From contig NZ_AP024169.1 in assembly GCF_016591975.1 (NCBI RefSeq), positions 1,261,501 through 1,325,500 on the forward strand: a DNA stretch of 64,000 nucleotides, in the 5' to 3' direction. Source of the DNA: Anaeromicropila herbilytica (lineage in GTDB: Bacteria > Bacillota > Clostridia > Lachnospirales > Lachnospiraceae). Under the pieces are notes generated by a model. It was not told the origin of the DNA. It was given only the letters and a program-made list of their open reading frames with translations, and made no database searches. The position numbers and the translations under genes were made by a program. Shown piece after piece: positions 26,334 through 33,890 of this stretch (its first letter is position 1; the number at the start of each line of letters is the position of its first letter).

Positions 26334-26362
26334 TTGACAATGCAAAATTGAAATAGTAAGAT
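26334..26362 (+). promoter_or_regulatory. Promoter for the aminotransferase pair
   Basis: TTGACA (26334-26339), a 17-bp spacer, then TAAGAT (26357-26362). The predicted leader is about 130 nt. Confidence 0.65.
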
Positions 26363-26499
26363 AATAGAATATTATAAGCTATTTTCTTATAGATTGCAGA
26401 TTTTGATTCACGCTCTTGAAACATAACTTTTAACTTGATATACTTTACTAATATGATTGTGATATTACATTCGAATAGATAAGAAAGAGGTAATAGATT

Positions 26500-27687
26500 A
26501 TGATTTCTAATAAAATGATTGATTTAGTTAAGAATAGCTCGGTAATTCGAGCAATGTTTGAAGAAGGTAAAATATTAGCAAGTAAGTATGGAGAAGATAA
26601 TGTATTTGATTTTAGTTTAGGTAATCCAAGTGTAGAGCCACCAGAGGAGATTAAAGAGGCAATTACAACAATTATACAAACTGAAAAAGCAAATTTAGTA
26701 CATGGATATATGAACAATTCTGGGTATGAGGATGTAAGAGGCGAGATTGCAAGGTCTCTTAATCAGAGATTCGATACTAAATTTTCTGAGAAAAATATCA
26801 TTATGACAGTTGGAGCAGCAGGTGGCTTAAATGTAATTTTAAAAACAATCTGTAATCCAGAGGATGAAGTAATTGTATTTGCACCTTACTTTGGAGAATA
26901 TCGTAATTATGCTGCTAATTATGATGCAAAATTAGTTGTTGTATCACCAAATACGAAGACCTTTCAGCCTAATCTAGATGAATTTGAACAGAAAATTACG
27001 AATAAGACAAAGGCTGTAATTATTAACTCGCCAAATAATCCTACAGGTGTTGTTTATTCAGAAGAGACCATACAGAAGATTTCAAGTATTTTAGAGCAGA
27101 AAGAAAAGGAATACAATTCATCCATTTTTATTATATCCGATGAACCTTATCGTGAACTTGCTTATGATGGTGTTCATGTTCCTTATTTAACGAAATATTA
27201 TAAAAATACAGTAGTCGGATATTCCTTTAGTAAATCCTTATCTTTACCAGGAGAACGTATTGGATATTTAGTAATTCCAGATGAAGTTGATGACTTTGAA
27301 GATATGATAGCAGCAGCAAATGTGGCGAATCGTATTCTAGGGTTCGTTAATGCACCTTCACTTTTGCAAAGAGTTGTAGCAAAATGTATTGATGCGAAGG
27401 TAGATATTTCTTCATATAATCGAAATAGAGAGTTATTATACAATAGCTTGGTTGAATATGGTTATACCTGTGCTAAGCCAGAAGGAGCATTCTATTTATT
27501 TATAAAAGCGTTTGAAGAGGATGATGTAGCATTTGCCAATGCAGCCAAAAAACATAATATTTTAATAGTACCTGGATCTTCTTTTGCATGTCCTGGATAT
27601 TGTAGAATCGCATATTGCGTTGATTATGAAAAAATAGAAAAAGCATTGCCAGGTTTCAAAAAGTTAGCAGAAGAATATAATCTTTAG
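26500..27687 (+). CDS. PLP-dependent aminotransferase, class I (aspartate aminotransferase-like)
   Basis: Fold-type I aminotransferase of 395 residues. Key parts: FDFSLGNPSVEPP at the substrate-closing N-terminus, MTVGAAGGLNVILKT (PLP phosphate), INSPNNPTGVVYSEE, IISDEPYRELAYDG (Asp to the PLP nitrogen) and the Schiff-base lysine in GYSFSKSLSLPGERIGYL. Near the end CRIAYCVDYEKIEKAL carries the carboxylate-binding arginine. The donor and acceptor are not readable from sequence. It is followed by hisC with 26 bp between coding regions, so it may serve aromatic or histidine-type substrates. RNA probably starts at the 26334 promoter. Confidence 0.85.
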   Translation: MISNKMIDLVKNSSVIRAMFEEGKILASKYGEDNVFDFSLGNPSVEPPEEIKEAITTIIQTEKANLVHGYMNNSGYEDVRGEIARSLNQRFDTKFSEKNIIMTVGAAGGLNVILKTICNPEDEVIVFAPYFGEYRNYAANYDAKLVVVSPNTKTFQPNLDEFEQKITNKTKAVIINSPNNPTGVVYSEETIQKISSILEQKEKEYNSSIFIISDEPYRELAYDGVHVPYLTKYYKNTVVGYSFSKSLSLPGERIGYLVIPDEVDDFEDMIAAANVANRILGFVNAPSLLQRVVAKCIDAKVDISSYNRNRELLYNSLVEYGYTCAKPEGAFYLFIKAFEEDDVAFANAAKKHNILIVPGSSFACPGYCRIAYCVDYEKIEKALPGFKKLAEEYNL

Positions 27688-27713
27688 GGATACTGTTATG
27701 AAAGGAAATGAAT

Positions 27714-28778
27714 ATGAAAGATTGGGAAAAGAATATACGAATTGTAGAGCCTTATGTACCAGGAGAACAACCTAATTTTCCTGAAATGATTAAATTAAAT
27801 ACCAACGAGAATCCTTATCCACCTTCACCTCGTGTTCAAAAAGCCAAGGAAGAGTTAAGTATCGATATACTAAGATTATATCCAGATCCTACATCCAATC
27901 TTTTAGTTGAAGAATTAGCAAATTACTATGGAAGAAAGAAAGAGCAAGTTTTTGTTGGTGTTGGTTCAGATGATGTATTATCAGTTGCTTTCCTAACTTT
28001 TTTAAATAGTAAGAAGCCAATCTTATTTCCTGATATCACATATTCATTTTACAGTGTATGGGCGGATCTATATAGAATTCCATATGAAAGACCAGCGGTG
28101 GATGAGAATTTTCAGATTAATAAAGAAGATTATTATAAGGAGAATGGTGGTATCATATTCGCGAATCCTAATGCACCCACTTCTATTAGCGTGGATTTAG
28201 AATTTATTGAAGATATATTAGAACATAATCAAGATGTTATAGTTATTGTTGACGAAGCGTATATTGATTTTGGAGGAATATCAGCGAATTCACTCATTGA
28301 TCGATATGAGAATTTATTGGTTGTGCAAACATTTTCTAAGTCAAGATCTATGGCTGGAATGAGAATTGGTTTTGCTATGGGAAATGAACGTTTAATAAAA
28401 GCAATGAATGATGTGAAGTATTCCATTAATTCTTATACTATGAATCAGCCATCGCTTTATTTGGGTGTAGAGGCAATAAAGGATGAAGATTATTTTAGAG
28501 AAAATATAAATAAAATAATTTTTACAAGAGAAAATACAAAAAATAGTTTGGAAAAGCTAGGTTTCGATGTGCTGGATTCCAAAACTAATTTCTTATTTAT
28601 ATCACATAGTCAATATAAAGCAGAAGATATCTTTGCTGAACTTAGAGAAAATAAAATATTTGTTCGACACTTCAATTTACCAAGGATATCGAATTATCTT
28701 AGAGTTACGGTTGGTACAGATGCTGAAATGGAATGTTTTATTCGAAGTATTGAAGAATTCTTATTAAAAAGAGCTTAA
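27714..28778 (+). CDS. hisC: Histidinol-phosphate aminotransferase (HisC-like)
   Basis: Converts imidazole-acetol phosphate to histidinol phosphate; many members also act on aromatic 2-oxoacids. Residues: VEPYVPGEQP and KLNTNENPYPPSP at the N-terminus, VGVGSDDVLSVAF, NPNAPTSI, IVDEAYIDFGG and the PLP-lysine stretch VVQTFSKSRSMAGMRIGFA, ending in FVRHFNLPRISNYLRVTVG with the substrate-phosphate arginines. Length 354 is typical. The start ATG 27714 has AAAGGA 7 nt upstream; an ATG at 27708 lies too close to that site. No other his genes are in the window, so a general aromatic aminotransferase role is an alternative. Confidence 0.82.
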   Translation: MKDWEKNIRIVEPYVPGEQPNFPEMIKLNTNENPYPPSPRVQKAKEELSIDILRLYPDPTSNLLVEELANYYGRKKEQVFVGVGSDDVLSVAFLTFLNSKKPILFPDITYSFYSVWADLYRIPYERPAVDENFQINKEDYYKENGGIIFANPNAPTSISVDLEFIEDILEHNQDVIVIVDEAYIDFGGISANSLIDRYENLLVVQTFSKSRSMAGMRIGFAMGNERLIKAMNDVKYSINSYTMNQPSLYLGVEAIKDEDYFRENINKIIFTRENTKNSLEKLGFDVLDSKTNFLFISHSQYKAEDIFAELRENKIFVRHFNLPRISNYLRVTVGTDAEMECFIRSIEEFLLKRA

Positions 28779-28910
28779 TTACTAGATTGTAGCTACTAAG
28801 CGGGTTAAATTATAAGAAATAAAAGGTTTTATGTGACATGATGCAAAAGTCAAATATTTGAGTTGTTATGTGAAAACGACTAATGTAATTTGATTTGATA
28901 AATGATATTT

Positions 28911-28962
28911 ATACTAAAAGAGCACGACATAGAGAGTATATCTCGATGTCGTGCTTTTTAGT
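28911..28962. terminator. Bidirectional terminator, hisC / ECF S component
   Basis: A long stem with a small imperfection (28911-28930 with 28945-28962), with A-rich 5' and T-rich 3' flanks, between convergent genes. The gap 28779-28981 holds nothing else. Confidence 0.85.
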
Positions 28963-28981
28963 ATAAAGCTATTCTTCCTTA

Positions 28982-29521
28982 TTAAGCTTTATGAACCATA
29001 TATTGTCTAATAATTGGTGATGCTGATAGAACTGGTAATAAGATTACGCATGTTATAATGGCAAATACGCCTTGAAGAATATTGGCTGGAATATTGGATG
29101 CTGAAGCAATTCCGTAACCTAATACGGTTGATTCAAATAGGAAATATCCAAGAGTGACAATAATATTAGCAATAATTCCTGCAAAGATAATTGGAACAAA
29201 GTATATTCTTTTGTTCTTAATCTTGGTAAGTAAGATATGATAAATTAATGCAGCTAAAATAGCAGCTAGTGCTTTGATAATAAATGTAGCAGGCGCATAT
29301 TCAGCATATCCTAACAATAAATCAGCTAACATAGAACCAATTCCAGCAGCAGCTCCCCCATATAATGGGCCAAGAATAATACCAGATAGTAAAACAAAAC
29401 CATCACCTAAATGGATATAGCCTTTTAATGGTGATGGAACATGAAAAACCATCGTAGCAATGCAGGTCAATGCAGCCATTAATGAAGTGATAACCATTAG
29501 TTGCGTTTTATTTAATTTCAT
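28982..29521 (-). CDS. ECF transporter S component (substrate-binding membrane subunit)
   Basis: A 179-residue integral membrane protein with about six hydrophobic helices, the size and pattern of energy-coupling-factor S components. HVPSPLKGYIHLGDGFVLLS followed by GPLYGGAAAGIGSMLADLLLG resembles the substrate-loop and helix signature of vitamin-type S components. The final part is SNIPANILQGVFA. It works with a shared EcfAT module encoded elsewhere, since no ATPase is adjacent. The substrate is not readable; pyridoxine-, pantothenate- or thiamine-type are all possible. A palindromic site lies 60 bp upstream. GGGAGG precedes the ATG. Confidence 0.8.
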   Translation of the reverse strand: MKLNKTQLMVITSLMAALTCIATMVFHVPSPLKGYIHLGDGFVLLSGIILGPLYGGAAAGIGSMLADLLLGYAEYAPATFIIKALAAILAALIYHILLTKIKNKRIYFVPIIFAGIIANIIVTLGYFLFESTVLGYGIASASNIPANILQGVFAIITCVILLPVLSASPIIRQYMVHKA

Positions 29522-29580
29522 AAAGGACCTCCCTATATAATATAATTATTTATTATTTTATCTATTGTTACTATACAAAA

Positions 29581-29608
29581 AAACTGGTATGGACAAAAGG
29601 TCCAGTTT
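29581..29608. promoter_or_regulatory. Inverted-repeat candidate operator upstream of the ECF S component
   Basis: AAACTGG (29581-29587) and CCAGTTT (29602-29608), with inner GGAC/GTCC, form a 28-bp interrupted dyad 60 bp before the start codon. No T tract follows on either strand. The rest of the gap up to 29833 has no gene; a stretch near 29720-29790 (GGTTGAAA with TTTCAACC) can also pair and lies in the leader of the Rrf2 gene. Confidence 0.45.
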
Positions 29609-29833
29609 GTAAAAATGTAATAGTGCCAATAGAAAAAGGTAGATTTTTTCATAAAAGAATTATATAATTTTCTTATTAAGATTAGGGTATGGGTATTAAA
29701 CAGCCTCTGGGCATATGGAGTAGGGTTGAAAGAAAATGAAATCTAGAAAGGAATGCCACAAAAGTATTTTTTCAACCTCATTTATTGTGGCAATAACATA
29801 TCTAATAAGATGTGTTATTAGATGGGTATAAAG

Positions 29834-30280
29834 ATGAAAGTATCAACAAAAGGCATTTACGCGATAGAAGCAATGGTAGATTTAGCTATTCATTCAAAGG
29901 ATAGTGTTGAAAGTATAAAGAATATAGCAGAGAGAAGAAATCTATCTGAAAAATATTTAGAGCAAATCATTGGAGCATTAAGAAAGGCTGGATTGATATT
30001 AAGCACTAGAGGAGCAGGAGGTGGTTATCAGCTTGCTAGAGGTACAGATCAGATTACAGTGCTTCAAATATTAGAAGCAGTTGAAAATAATCTAAAGCCA
30101 ATTGAATGCTTATATAAAGAGACTGATTGTGGTATTGTGTGTACCAAGTGCGCAACAAGAGAATTCTGGAGTGATTTATGGGATAATATCGAGGTAGTAG
30201 CTACTGAGGTAACTTTAGAGCTGTTGGTAAAAGAAAGTGAAAAAGTGAATGAGACTACAGAGGTAGAGTACTATATATAG
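29834..30280 (+). CDS. Rrf2-family transcriptional regulator (IscR/CymR-like)
   Basis: A 148-residue winged-helix regulator. MKVSTKGIYAIEAMVDLAI, AERRNLSEKYLEQIIGALRKAGLI and STRGAGGGYQLAR are the Rrf2 wHTH and wing. The C-terminal half has three cysteines (CLYKETDCGIVCTKC includes four in total) in the region that binds an iron-sulfur cluster in IscR and NsrR. The spacing suggests cluster binding is possible, but CymR-type members without clusters exist. Known Rrf2 proteins govern iron-sulfur assembly, cysteine or nitric-oxide responses. I chose ATG 29834, with GGG 7 nt upstream. It sits alone, with no isc/suf or cys genes adjacent. Confidence 0.88.
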   Translation: MKVSTKGIYAIEAMVDLAIHSKDSVESIKNIAERRNLSEKYLEQIIGALRKAGLILSTRGAGGGYQLARGTDQITVLQILEAVENNLKPIECLYKETDCGIVCTKCATREFWSDLWDNIEVVATEVTLELLVKESEKVNETTEVEYYI

Positions 30281-30281
30281 C

Positions 30282-30327
30282 AAATACGTTGCAGTTCAAT
30301 CGTAAGGTTGAACTGCAACGTATTTTT
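30282..30327. terminator. Bidirectional terminator, Rrf2 gene / serine hydrolase
   Basis: An 18-bp perfect stem (30282-30299 with 30308-30325) with A- and T-rich flanks. Confidence 0.85.
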
Positions 30328-30383
30328 AGTTATAACTAGTTACTATATTACTGTAATAAATAGAATAGAGCCATTCTTATAAT

Positions 30384-31559
30384 TTATTCAAGTGAAGAAT
30401 AAATTATCGAACGAAGTTTGTTAGTAACTTCAGGATTTGTACCACCACATTTTTGGATCATATATATCATGATAAGATTTTCTTTTGGATCGATGAAAAA
30501 GTAATTACCTGCCCATCCATCCCACCCATATTCTCCAATACTTCCATTACTTTTTGCTAACTCTTTGTTAATCATAGTACGCATAAGATTTGCATAGCCA
30601 TAACCTTGTAATTGAGGCCAATTATATCCTTTAGCTTGGATATCGGTTAATTGGTTGGTAGATATGTATTCAATTGTCTTTTTGCCTAGAATACGAACTC
30701 CATTATATATTCCATGATTTACTAACATGGAAGTGAATTTACTATAATCATCAATGGTTGAAACTAAACCTGCACCGCCTGATTCAAAAGCTGGTGGTGT
30801 TGAATAATCTCTCAAACCAAGAAAGTTCCAGTCAAATGGTACTATATTCTTCACATCATCTTTATATTCATAGATTAGAGAGAATCGATTTAACTTTTCT
30901 TCTGGTACGTAGAAACCTGTGTCCACCATACCTAAAGGTGTGAATATTTCATCTTGTAAATATTGACTGAACTTCTTACCAGTAATAACTTCAATAACAG
31001 CACCCATAATATCAGCGGAGGCACCATATCTCCAGCATTCTCCAGGTTGAAACTCTAATGGTTTTTGGCCAATCTGGTTACAGAAGGTAAGAGTATCAAC
31101 TCTCTCTCCACTATTTTCTTTTCGATCGACCTCGTCATAGAGTTCTTGCATAAGTGTTCCAACATAATAGCTACCGTCAGGATATACAACTCCTGAGGTC
31201 ATATTTAATAAGTCTTGAATAGTGACTTCACGAGTTACATCAACAAGACCTTGTTCCGTATATACCTTTTGGTTTTTAAAGCCATCAAGATATTTACTAA
31301 CAGGTGCATTCAGATCAAGAAGCCCACGTTCGTATAATATCATAGATGCTACGGAGGTAACAGGTTTGGTCATAGAATATAATCGGAAAATGGTGTCTTT
31401 TGCAATTGGCTTTTTATTTTCTTTGTCAGCAAATCCAAATGTTTCACGGTATACTTCTTCATTGTTATGAATAACTAATAAGCTGGCCCCTGCGATACTA
31501 TTTGAATCAATCTCTTGTTGAATAACAGGTGCCATATATTGTAGTTGTTTATTGTTCAT
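30384..31559 (-). CDS. Serine hydrolase, beta-lactamase class C / esterase EstB family
   Basis: A 391-residue penicillin-binding-protein-like hydrolase. The S-x-x-K nucleophile motif is SMTK in FRLYSMTKPVTSVASMIL, and WRYGASADIMGAVIEVITG supplies the tyrosine motif. The late GYGWDGWAGNYFFIDPKE region occupies the place of the third, KTG-like motif. There is no signal peptide, so it is probably cytosolic. Family members are esterases, D-aminopeptidases or carboxypeptidases as well as lactamases. Antibiotic resistance should not be inferred. AGGAGG precedes the ATG. It is a lone gene. Confidence 0.85.
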   Translation of the reverse strand: MNNKQLQYMAPVIQQEIDSNSIAGASLLVIHNNEEVYRETFGFADKENKKPIAKDTIFRLYSMTKPVTSVASMILYERGLLDLNAPVSKYLDGFKNQKVYTEQGLVDVTREVTIQDLLNMTSGVVYPDGSYYVGTLMQELYDEVDRKENSGERVDTLTFCNQIGQKPLEFQPGECWRYGASADIMGAVIEVITGKKFSQYLQDEIFTPLGMVDTGFYVPEEKLNRFSLIYEYKDDVKNIVPFDWNFLGLRDYSTPPAFESGGAGLVSTIDDYSKFTSMLVNHGIYNGVRILGKKTIEYISTNQLTDIQAKGYNWPQLQGYGYANLMRTMINKELAKSNGSIGEYGWDGWAGNYFFIDPKENLIMIYMIQKCGGTNPEVTNKLRSIIYSSLE

Positions 31560-31686
31560 ACTATCCTCCTATGTTTAATTAAAATTGTATTTTGCATTGA
31601 ATTATATCACAATAGTGTGGAATTAAAATGTAGAATATTATACAAAAAAAGGCTTAAATCATAGAATTCACAGTATAAGTGTATCC

Positions 31687-31715
31687 TTGACAAAATATTT
31701 AGAGAATACTATAAT
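31687..31715 (+). promoter_or_regulatory. Consensus promoter of the zinc uptake operon
   Basis: TTGACA (31687-31692), exactly 17 bp, then TATAAT (31710-31715): a perfect vegetative consensus. Such a strong promoter normally needs repression, and the dyad at 31720 is placed to do it. Confidence 0.85.
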
Positions 31716-31719
31716 ATAG

Positions 31720-31740
31720 AAATGCAAATCATTTGCATTT
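31720..31740. promoter_or_regulatory. Fur/Zur-family operator candidate
   Basis: A 21-bp sequence, perfectly symmetric around one C: AAATGCAAAT-C-ATTTGCATTT. It covers the predicted transcription start, 5 bp after the -10 box. Its layout matches Zur boxes of Bacillus (AAATCGTAAT-n-ATTACGATTT as I recall it), and the genes downstream are a zinc-type ABC system. Confidence 0.75.
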
Positions 31741-31763
31741 GCATAAATGTTAATCGGAAGGAT

Positions 31764-31826
31764 ATAGTGTGAAATAAAACGCTTCACACCTCTGATTTAT
31801 ATGTCGCCAAAGGCGACAGTTAGGAG
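31764..31826 (+). repeat. Family C short hairpin repeat, copy C2, in the leader of the binding-protein gene
   Basis: GTGTGAA/TTCACAC hairpin, then CCTCTG ... CAGTTAGG enclosing GTCGCC-AAA-GGCGAC, ending in AGGAG (31822-31826). That AGGAG is the ribosome site of the ATG at 31833. Pairing of CCT with AGG could mask the site. Same plan as C1 at 4709-4774. Confidence 0.75.
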
Positions 31827-31832
31827 AATTTT

Positions 31833-32780
31833 ATGAAGAATAAATTAGTTATACTACTGCTTATCATGTTCAACATTGTATGGGTTAGTGCTGCACTTAC
31901 AATTTTCTTAAACAAGGACAAGAAAGAGGAAACAAATGAACTTAATATAGTAACAACATTCTATCCAATTTATACGATTGCAAATAATCTAGTAACGGGA
32001 ATTGATCATGTGAATTTAATCAATATGACTGAAAATGCAACTGGGTGCTTGCATGATTATCAGATGACAACCAATGATATGAAAAAACTTGAAAATGCCG
32101 ATATACTTATCATGAATGGCGGTGGAATGGAGAGTTTTATCGAAGATATTGCCAAAACATATCCTAATTTACGTATCATTAATGCTAGCGATGGAATTCA
32201 ATTAATCAAAGAAGCCAAAGAAGCAGATGAGGAATCAGTTAAAAAAGATGATGTAAAGGAATCAGAAGATTACAATGCACATGTGTGGCTTAATATGGAT
32301 AAATATCAACAGCAGATTGAAAATGTAAAAAATGGATTAATTAAATTAGATAGAAAAAATAAAAGTCTTTATGAGAAAAATGCTAAGGTTTATACATCAA
32401 AGATCAATCAGCTAAATCAAGAATTGAAAGAAACACTTTATAAGCCAGTGAATGATAAGGTGATTATATTTCATGATGCATTTTCTTATCTTGCAGAGGA
32501 GTTAGGGATTGAAGTAGCATATTCAGTTGAGATAGAAGCGGACACTTCATTAAGTGCAGGAGATATTGCAAAAGTAATAGATGAAATAAAGCGGAATAAC
32601 ATTAAAGTCTTATTGACAGAAAAGCAATACGGGGATGCCATTGCAAAAAGTATAGCAAATGAAACAAATGCTAAAGTATATACGATTGATTCTTTAGTTA
32701 GTGGTAAGCCTGATAAGGATTCGTATATTAATGGAATGAAGAAAAATATAGAGGTATTAAAGAAAGCATTATATGAATAA
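31833..32780 (+). CDS. znuA: Zinc-type ABC transporter substrate-binding protein (ZnuA/AdcA-like)
   Basis: Cluster A-I metal-binding protein, 315 residues, that captures Zn2+ (or Mn2+) outside the cell. After a hydrophobic N-terminal segment come IVTTFYPIYTIANNL, CLHDYQMTTNDMKKLENAD (first His ligand), NAHVWLNMDKYQ (second His), IIFHDAFSYLAEELG (third His) and LLTEKQYGDAIA. The usual His-rich loop is replaced by an acidic Lys/Glu/Asp stretch before the second His. No lipobox cysteine follows the N-terminal helix, so it may stay anchored by an uncleaved signal sequence. Zn is favoured by the Zur-like operator. AGGAG of repeat C2 is its ribosome site. Confidence 0.88.
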   Translation: MKNKLVILLLIMFNIVWVSAALTIFLNKDKKEETNELNIVTTFYPIYTIANNLVTGIDHVNLINMTENATGCLHDYQMTTNDMKKLENADILIMNGGGMESFIEDIAKTYPNLRIINASDGIQLIKEAKEADEESVKKDDVKESEDYNAHVWLNMDKYQQQIENVKNGLIKLDRKNKSLYEKNAKVYTSKINQLNQELKETLYKPVNDKVIIFHDAFSYLAEELGIEVAYSVEIEADTSLSAGDIAKVIDEIKRNNIKVLLTEKQYGDAIAKSIANETNAKVYTIDSLVSGKPDKDSYINGMKKNIEVLKKALYE

Positions 32781-32807
32781 GAACTGAGTAAATCAGTCTG
32801 TTATTAA

Positions 32808-33052
32808 TTGAGTGTCATAAGCTCTATTTTAGTTTACTCAGTGTATATTGCTGTATAATTATGAATTTAGGCTATCTTTCCCTCAAGCATCATATTTTTT
32901 ACAAGCCTCAGAACAAGGGAAAATACTCACTTATGTTCCTATTTTCCCTTTGAGTCTTGACAAAATATAAACGATACTTTCGGCCGAACTACGCCTAAAT
33001 TAATGATTATTCATCAATATACACATTTAAATTTTGAAGGCTTATGACTCAA
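32808..33052. repeat. Family A structured palindromic repeat, copy A2, inside the zinc operon
   Basis: A 245-bp imperfect palindrome, inverted relative to A1 and A3. Perfect inner arms AATTTAGGC/GCCTAAATT and GGGAAAATA/TATTTTCCC differ from those of A1 and A3 yet still pair. Outer ends pair with a 2-nt bulge (TTGAGTGTCATAAGC with GCTTATGACTCAA). It fills most of the gap between the binding-protein and ATPase genes. Confidence 0.85.
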
Positions 33053-33093
33053 AATCCTATTATACTGATAACTAGAAAGGCATAGGTATATAT

Positions 33094-33888
33094 ATGAATC
33101 AGATAGAAAAAAACTCGATGGAATGTCAAACCAGACATAAGGAGCTTGAAAGTAATGCTTGCGGTTTACACTGTATCAAAATTAATCACATTGGTGTAAC
33201 TCTAGGCAAGGAGAACATTCTAAATGATGTTAATCTTCACATACATTGCGGTAGATTAACTTCAATTATTGGAAAGAATGGTGCTGGCAAGTCAACTTTA
33301 TTAAAGGCAATCCTGGGTGAGATACCTCATGAAGGAACAATAGAATTTAAAGATATTAAGAATAATGTATATCGTGATCTAAAGATAGGATATGTGCCAC
33401 AACATTTAAATATTGCAAAGAATACACCAACTAGCGTCTATGATTTAGTTGCAAGTTATATTTCGAAAGTACCTGTATTCTTTATGAAAAGTAAAAAGAC
33501 ATATTTAAAGATTAAAGAACAATTAAAGATATTTGAAGCAGACGAGCTCATTGATAAGGCAGTATGTGACTTATCTGGTGGTGAACTACAAAGAGTTCTC
33601 TTATCCATTGCAACAATGAATGAACCTAATCTTTTAATACTTGATGAACCAGTGTCAGGTATTGATCAGAATGGTATGGAACTATTTTATCAAATTATCG
33701 ATCGTTTAAAGCGTGAGTATGACTTAGCAATCATTTTAGTATCACATGATCTTAATTATGTAAAACAGTACTCTGATTATGTTGTCCTTTTAGATAAAAC
33801 TATTATAAAAGAGGGAACAGCAGATGAAGTTTTTCAAAGTAATACTTTCTATAAAACCTTTGGAAAACTAGTATATATGGAGGAATAG
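33094..33888 (+). CDS. znuC: Zinc-type ABC transporter ATPase (ZnuC-like)
   Basis: Energises metal uptake; 264 residues. Walker A is GKNGAGKST, signature LSGGELQRV, Walker B LLILDEPVSG, and switch VSHD. A 30-residue leader precedes the first beta strand (IKINHIGVTLGKENILNDV) and has two extra Cys/His pairs of unknown use. The ATG 33094 has only a weak ribosome site (ATAGGT), so translation may be low. The upstream neighbour ends 313 bp before; the gap is occupied by repeat A2. The permease ATG comes 2 nt after the stop. Confidence 0.9.
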   Translation: MNQIEKNSMECQTRHKELESNACGLHCIKINHIGVTLGKENILNDVNLHIHCGRLTSIIGKNGAGKSTLLKAILGEIPHEGTIEFKDIKNNVYRDLKIGYVPQHLNIAKNTPTSVYDLVASYISKVPVFFMKSKKTYLKIKEQLKIFEADELIDKAVCDLSGGELQRVLLSIATMNEPNLLILDEPVSGIDQNGMELFYQIIDRLKREYDLAIILVSHDLNYVKQYSDYVVLLDKTIIKEGTADEVFQSNTFYKTFGKLVYMEE

Positions 33889-33890
33889 AA

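Noticed and set aside
29700..29790. A known riboswitch in the Rrf2 leader
   Set aside because: Pairing of GGTTGAAA with TTTCAACC is present, but I could match no conserved core of SAM, FMN, THF, fluoride, guanidine or cobalamin classes.
30384..31559. Beta-lactamase giving antibiotic resistance
   Set aside because: The protein has no signal peptide and the third motif is not a clear KTG. Most relatives are esterases or peptidases.
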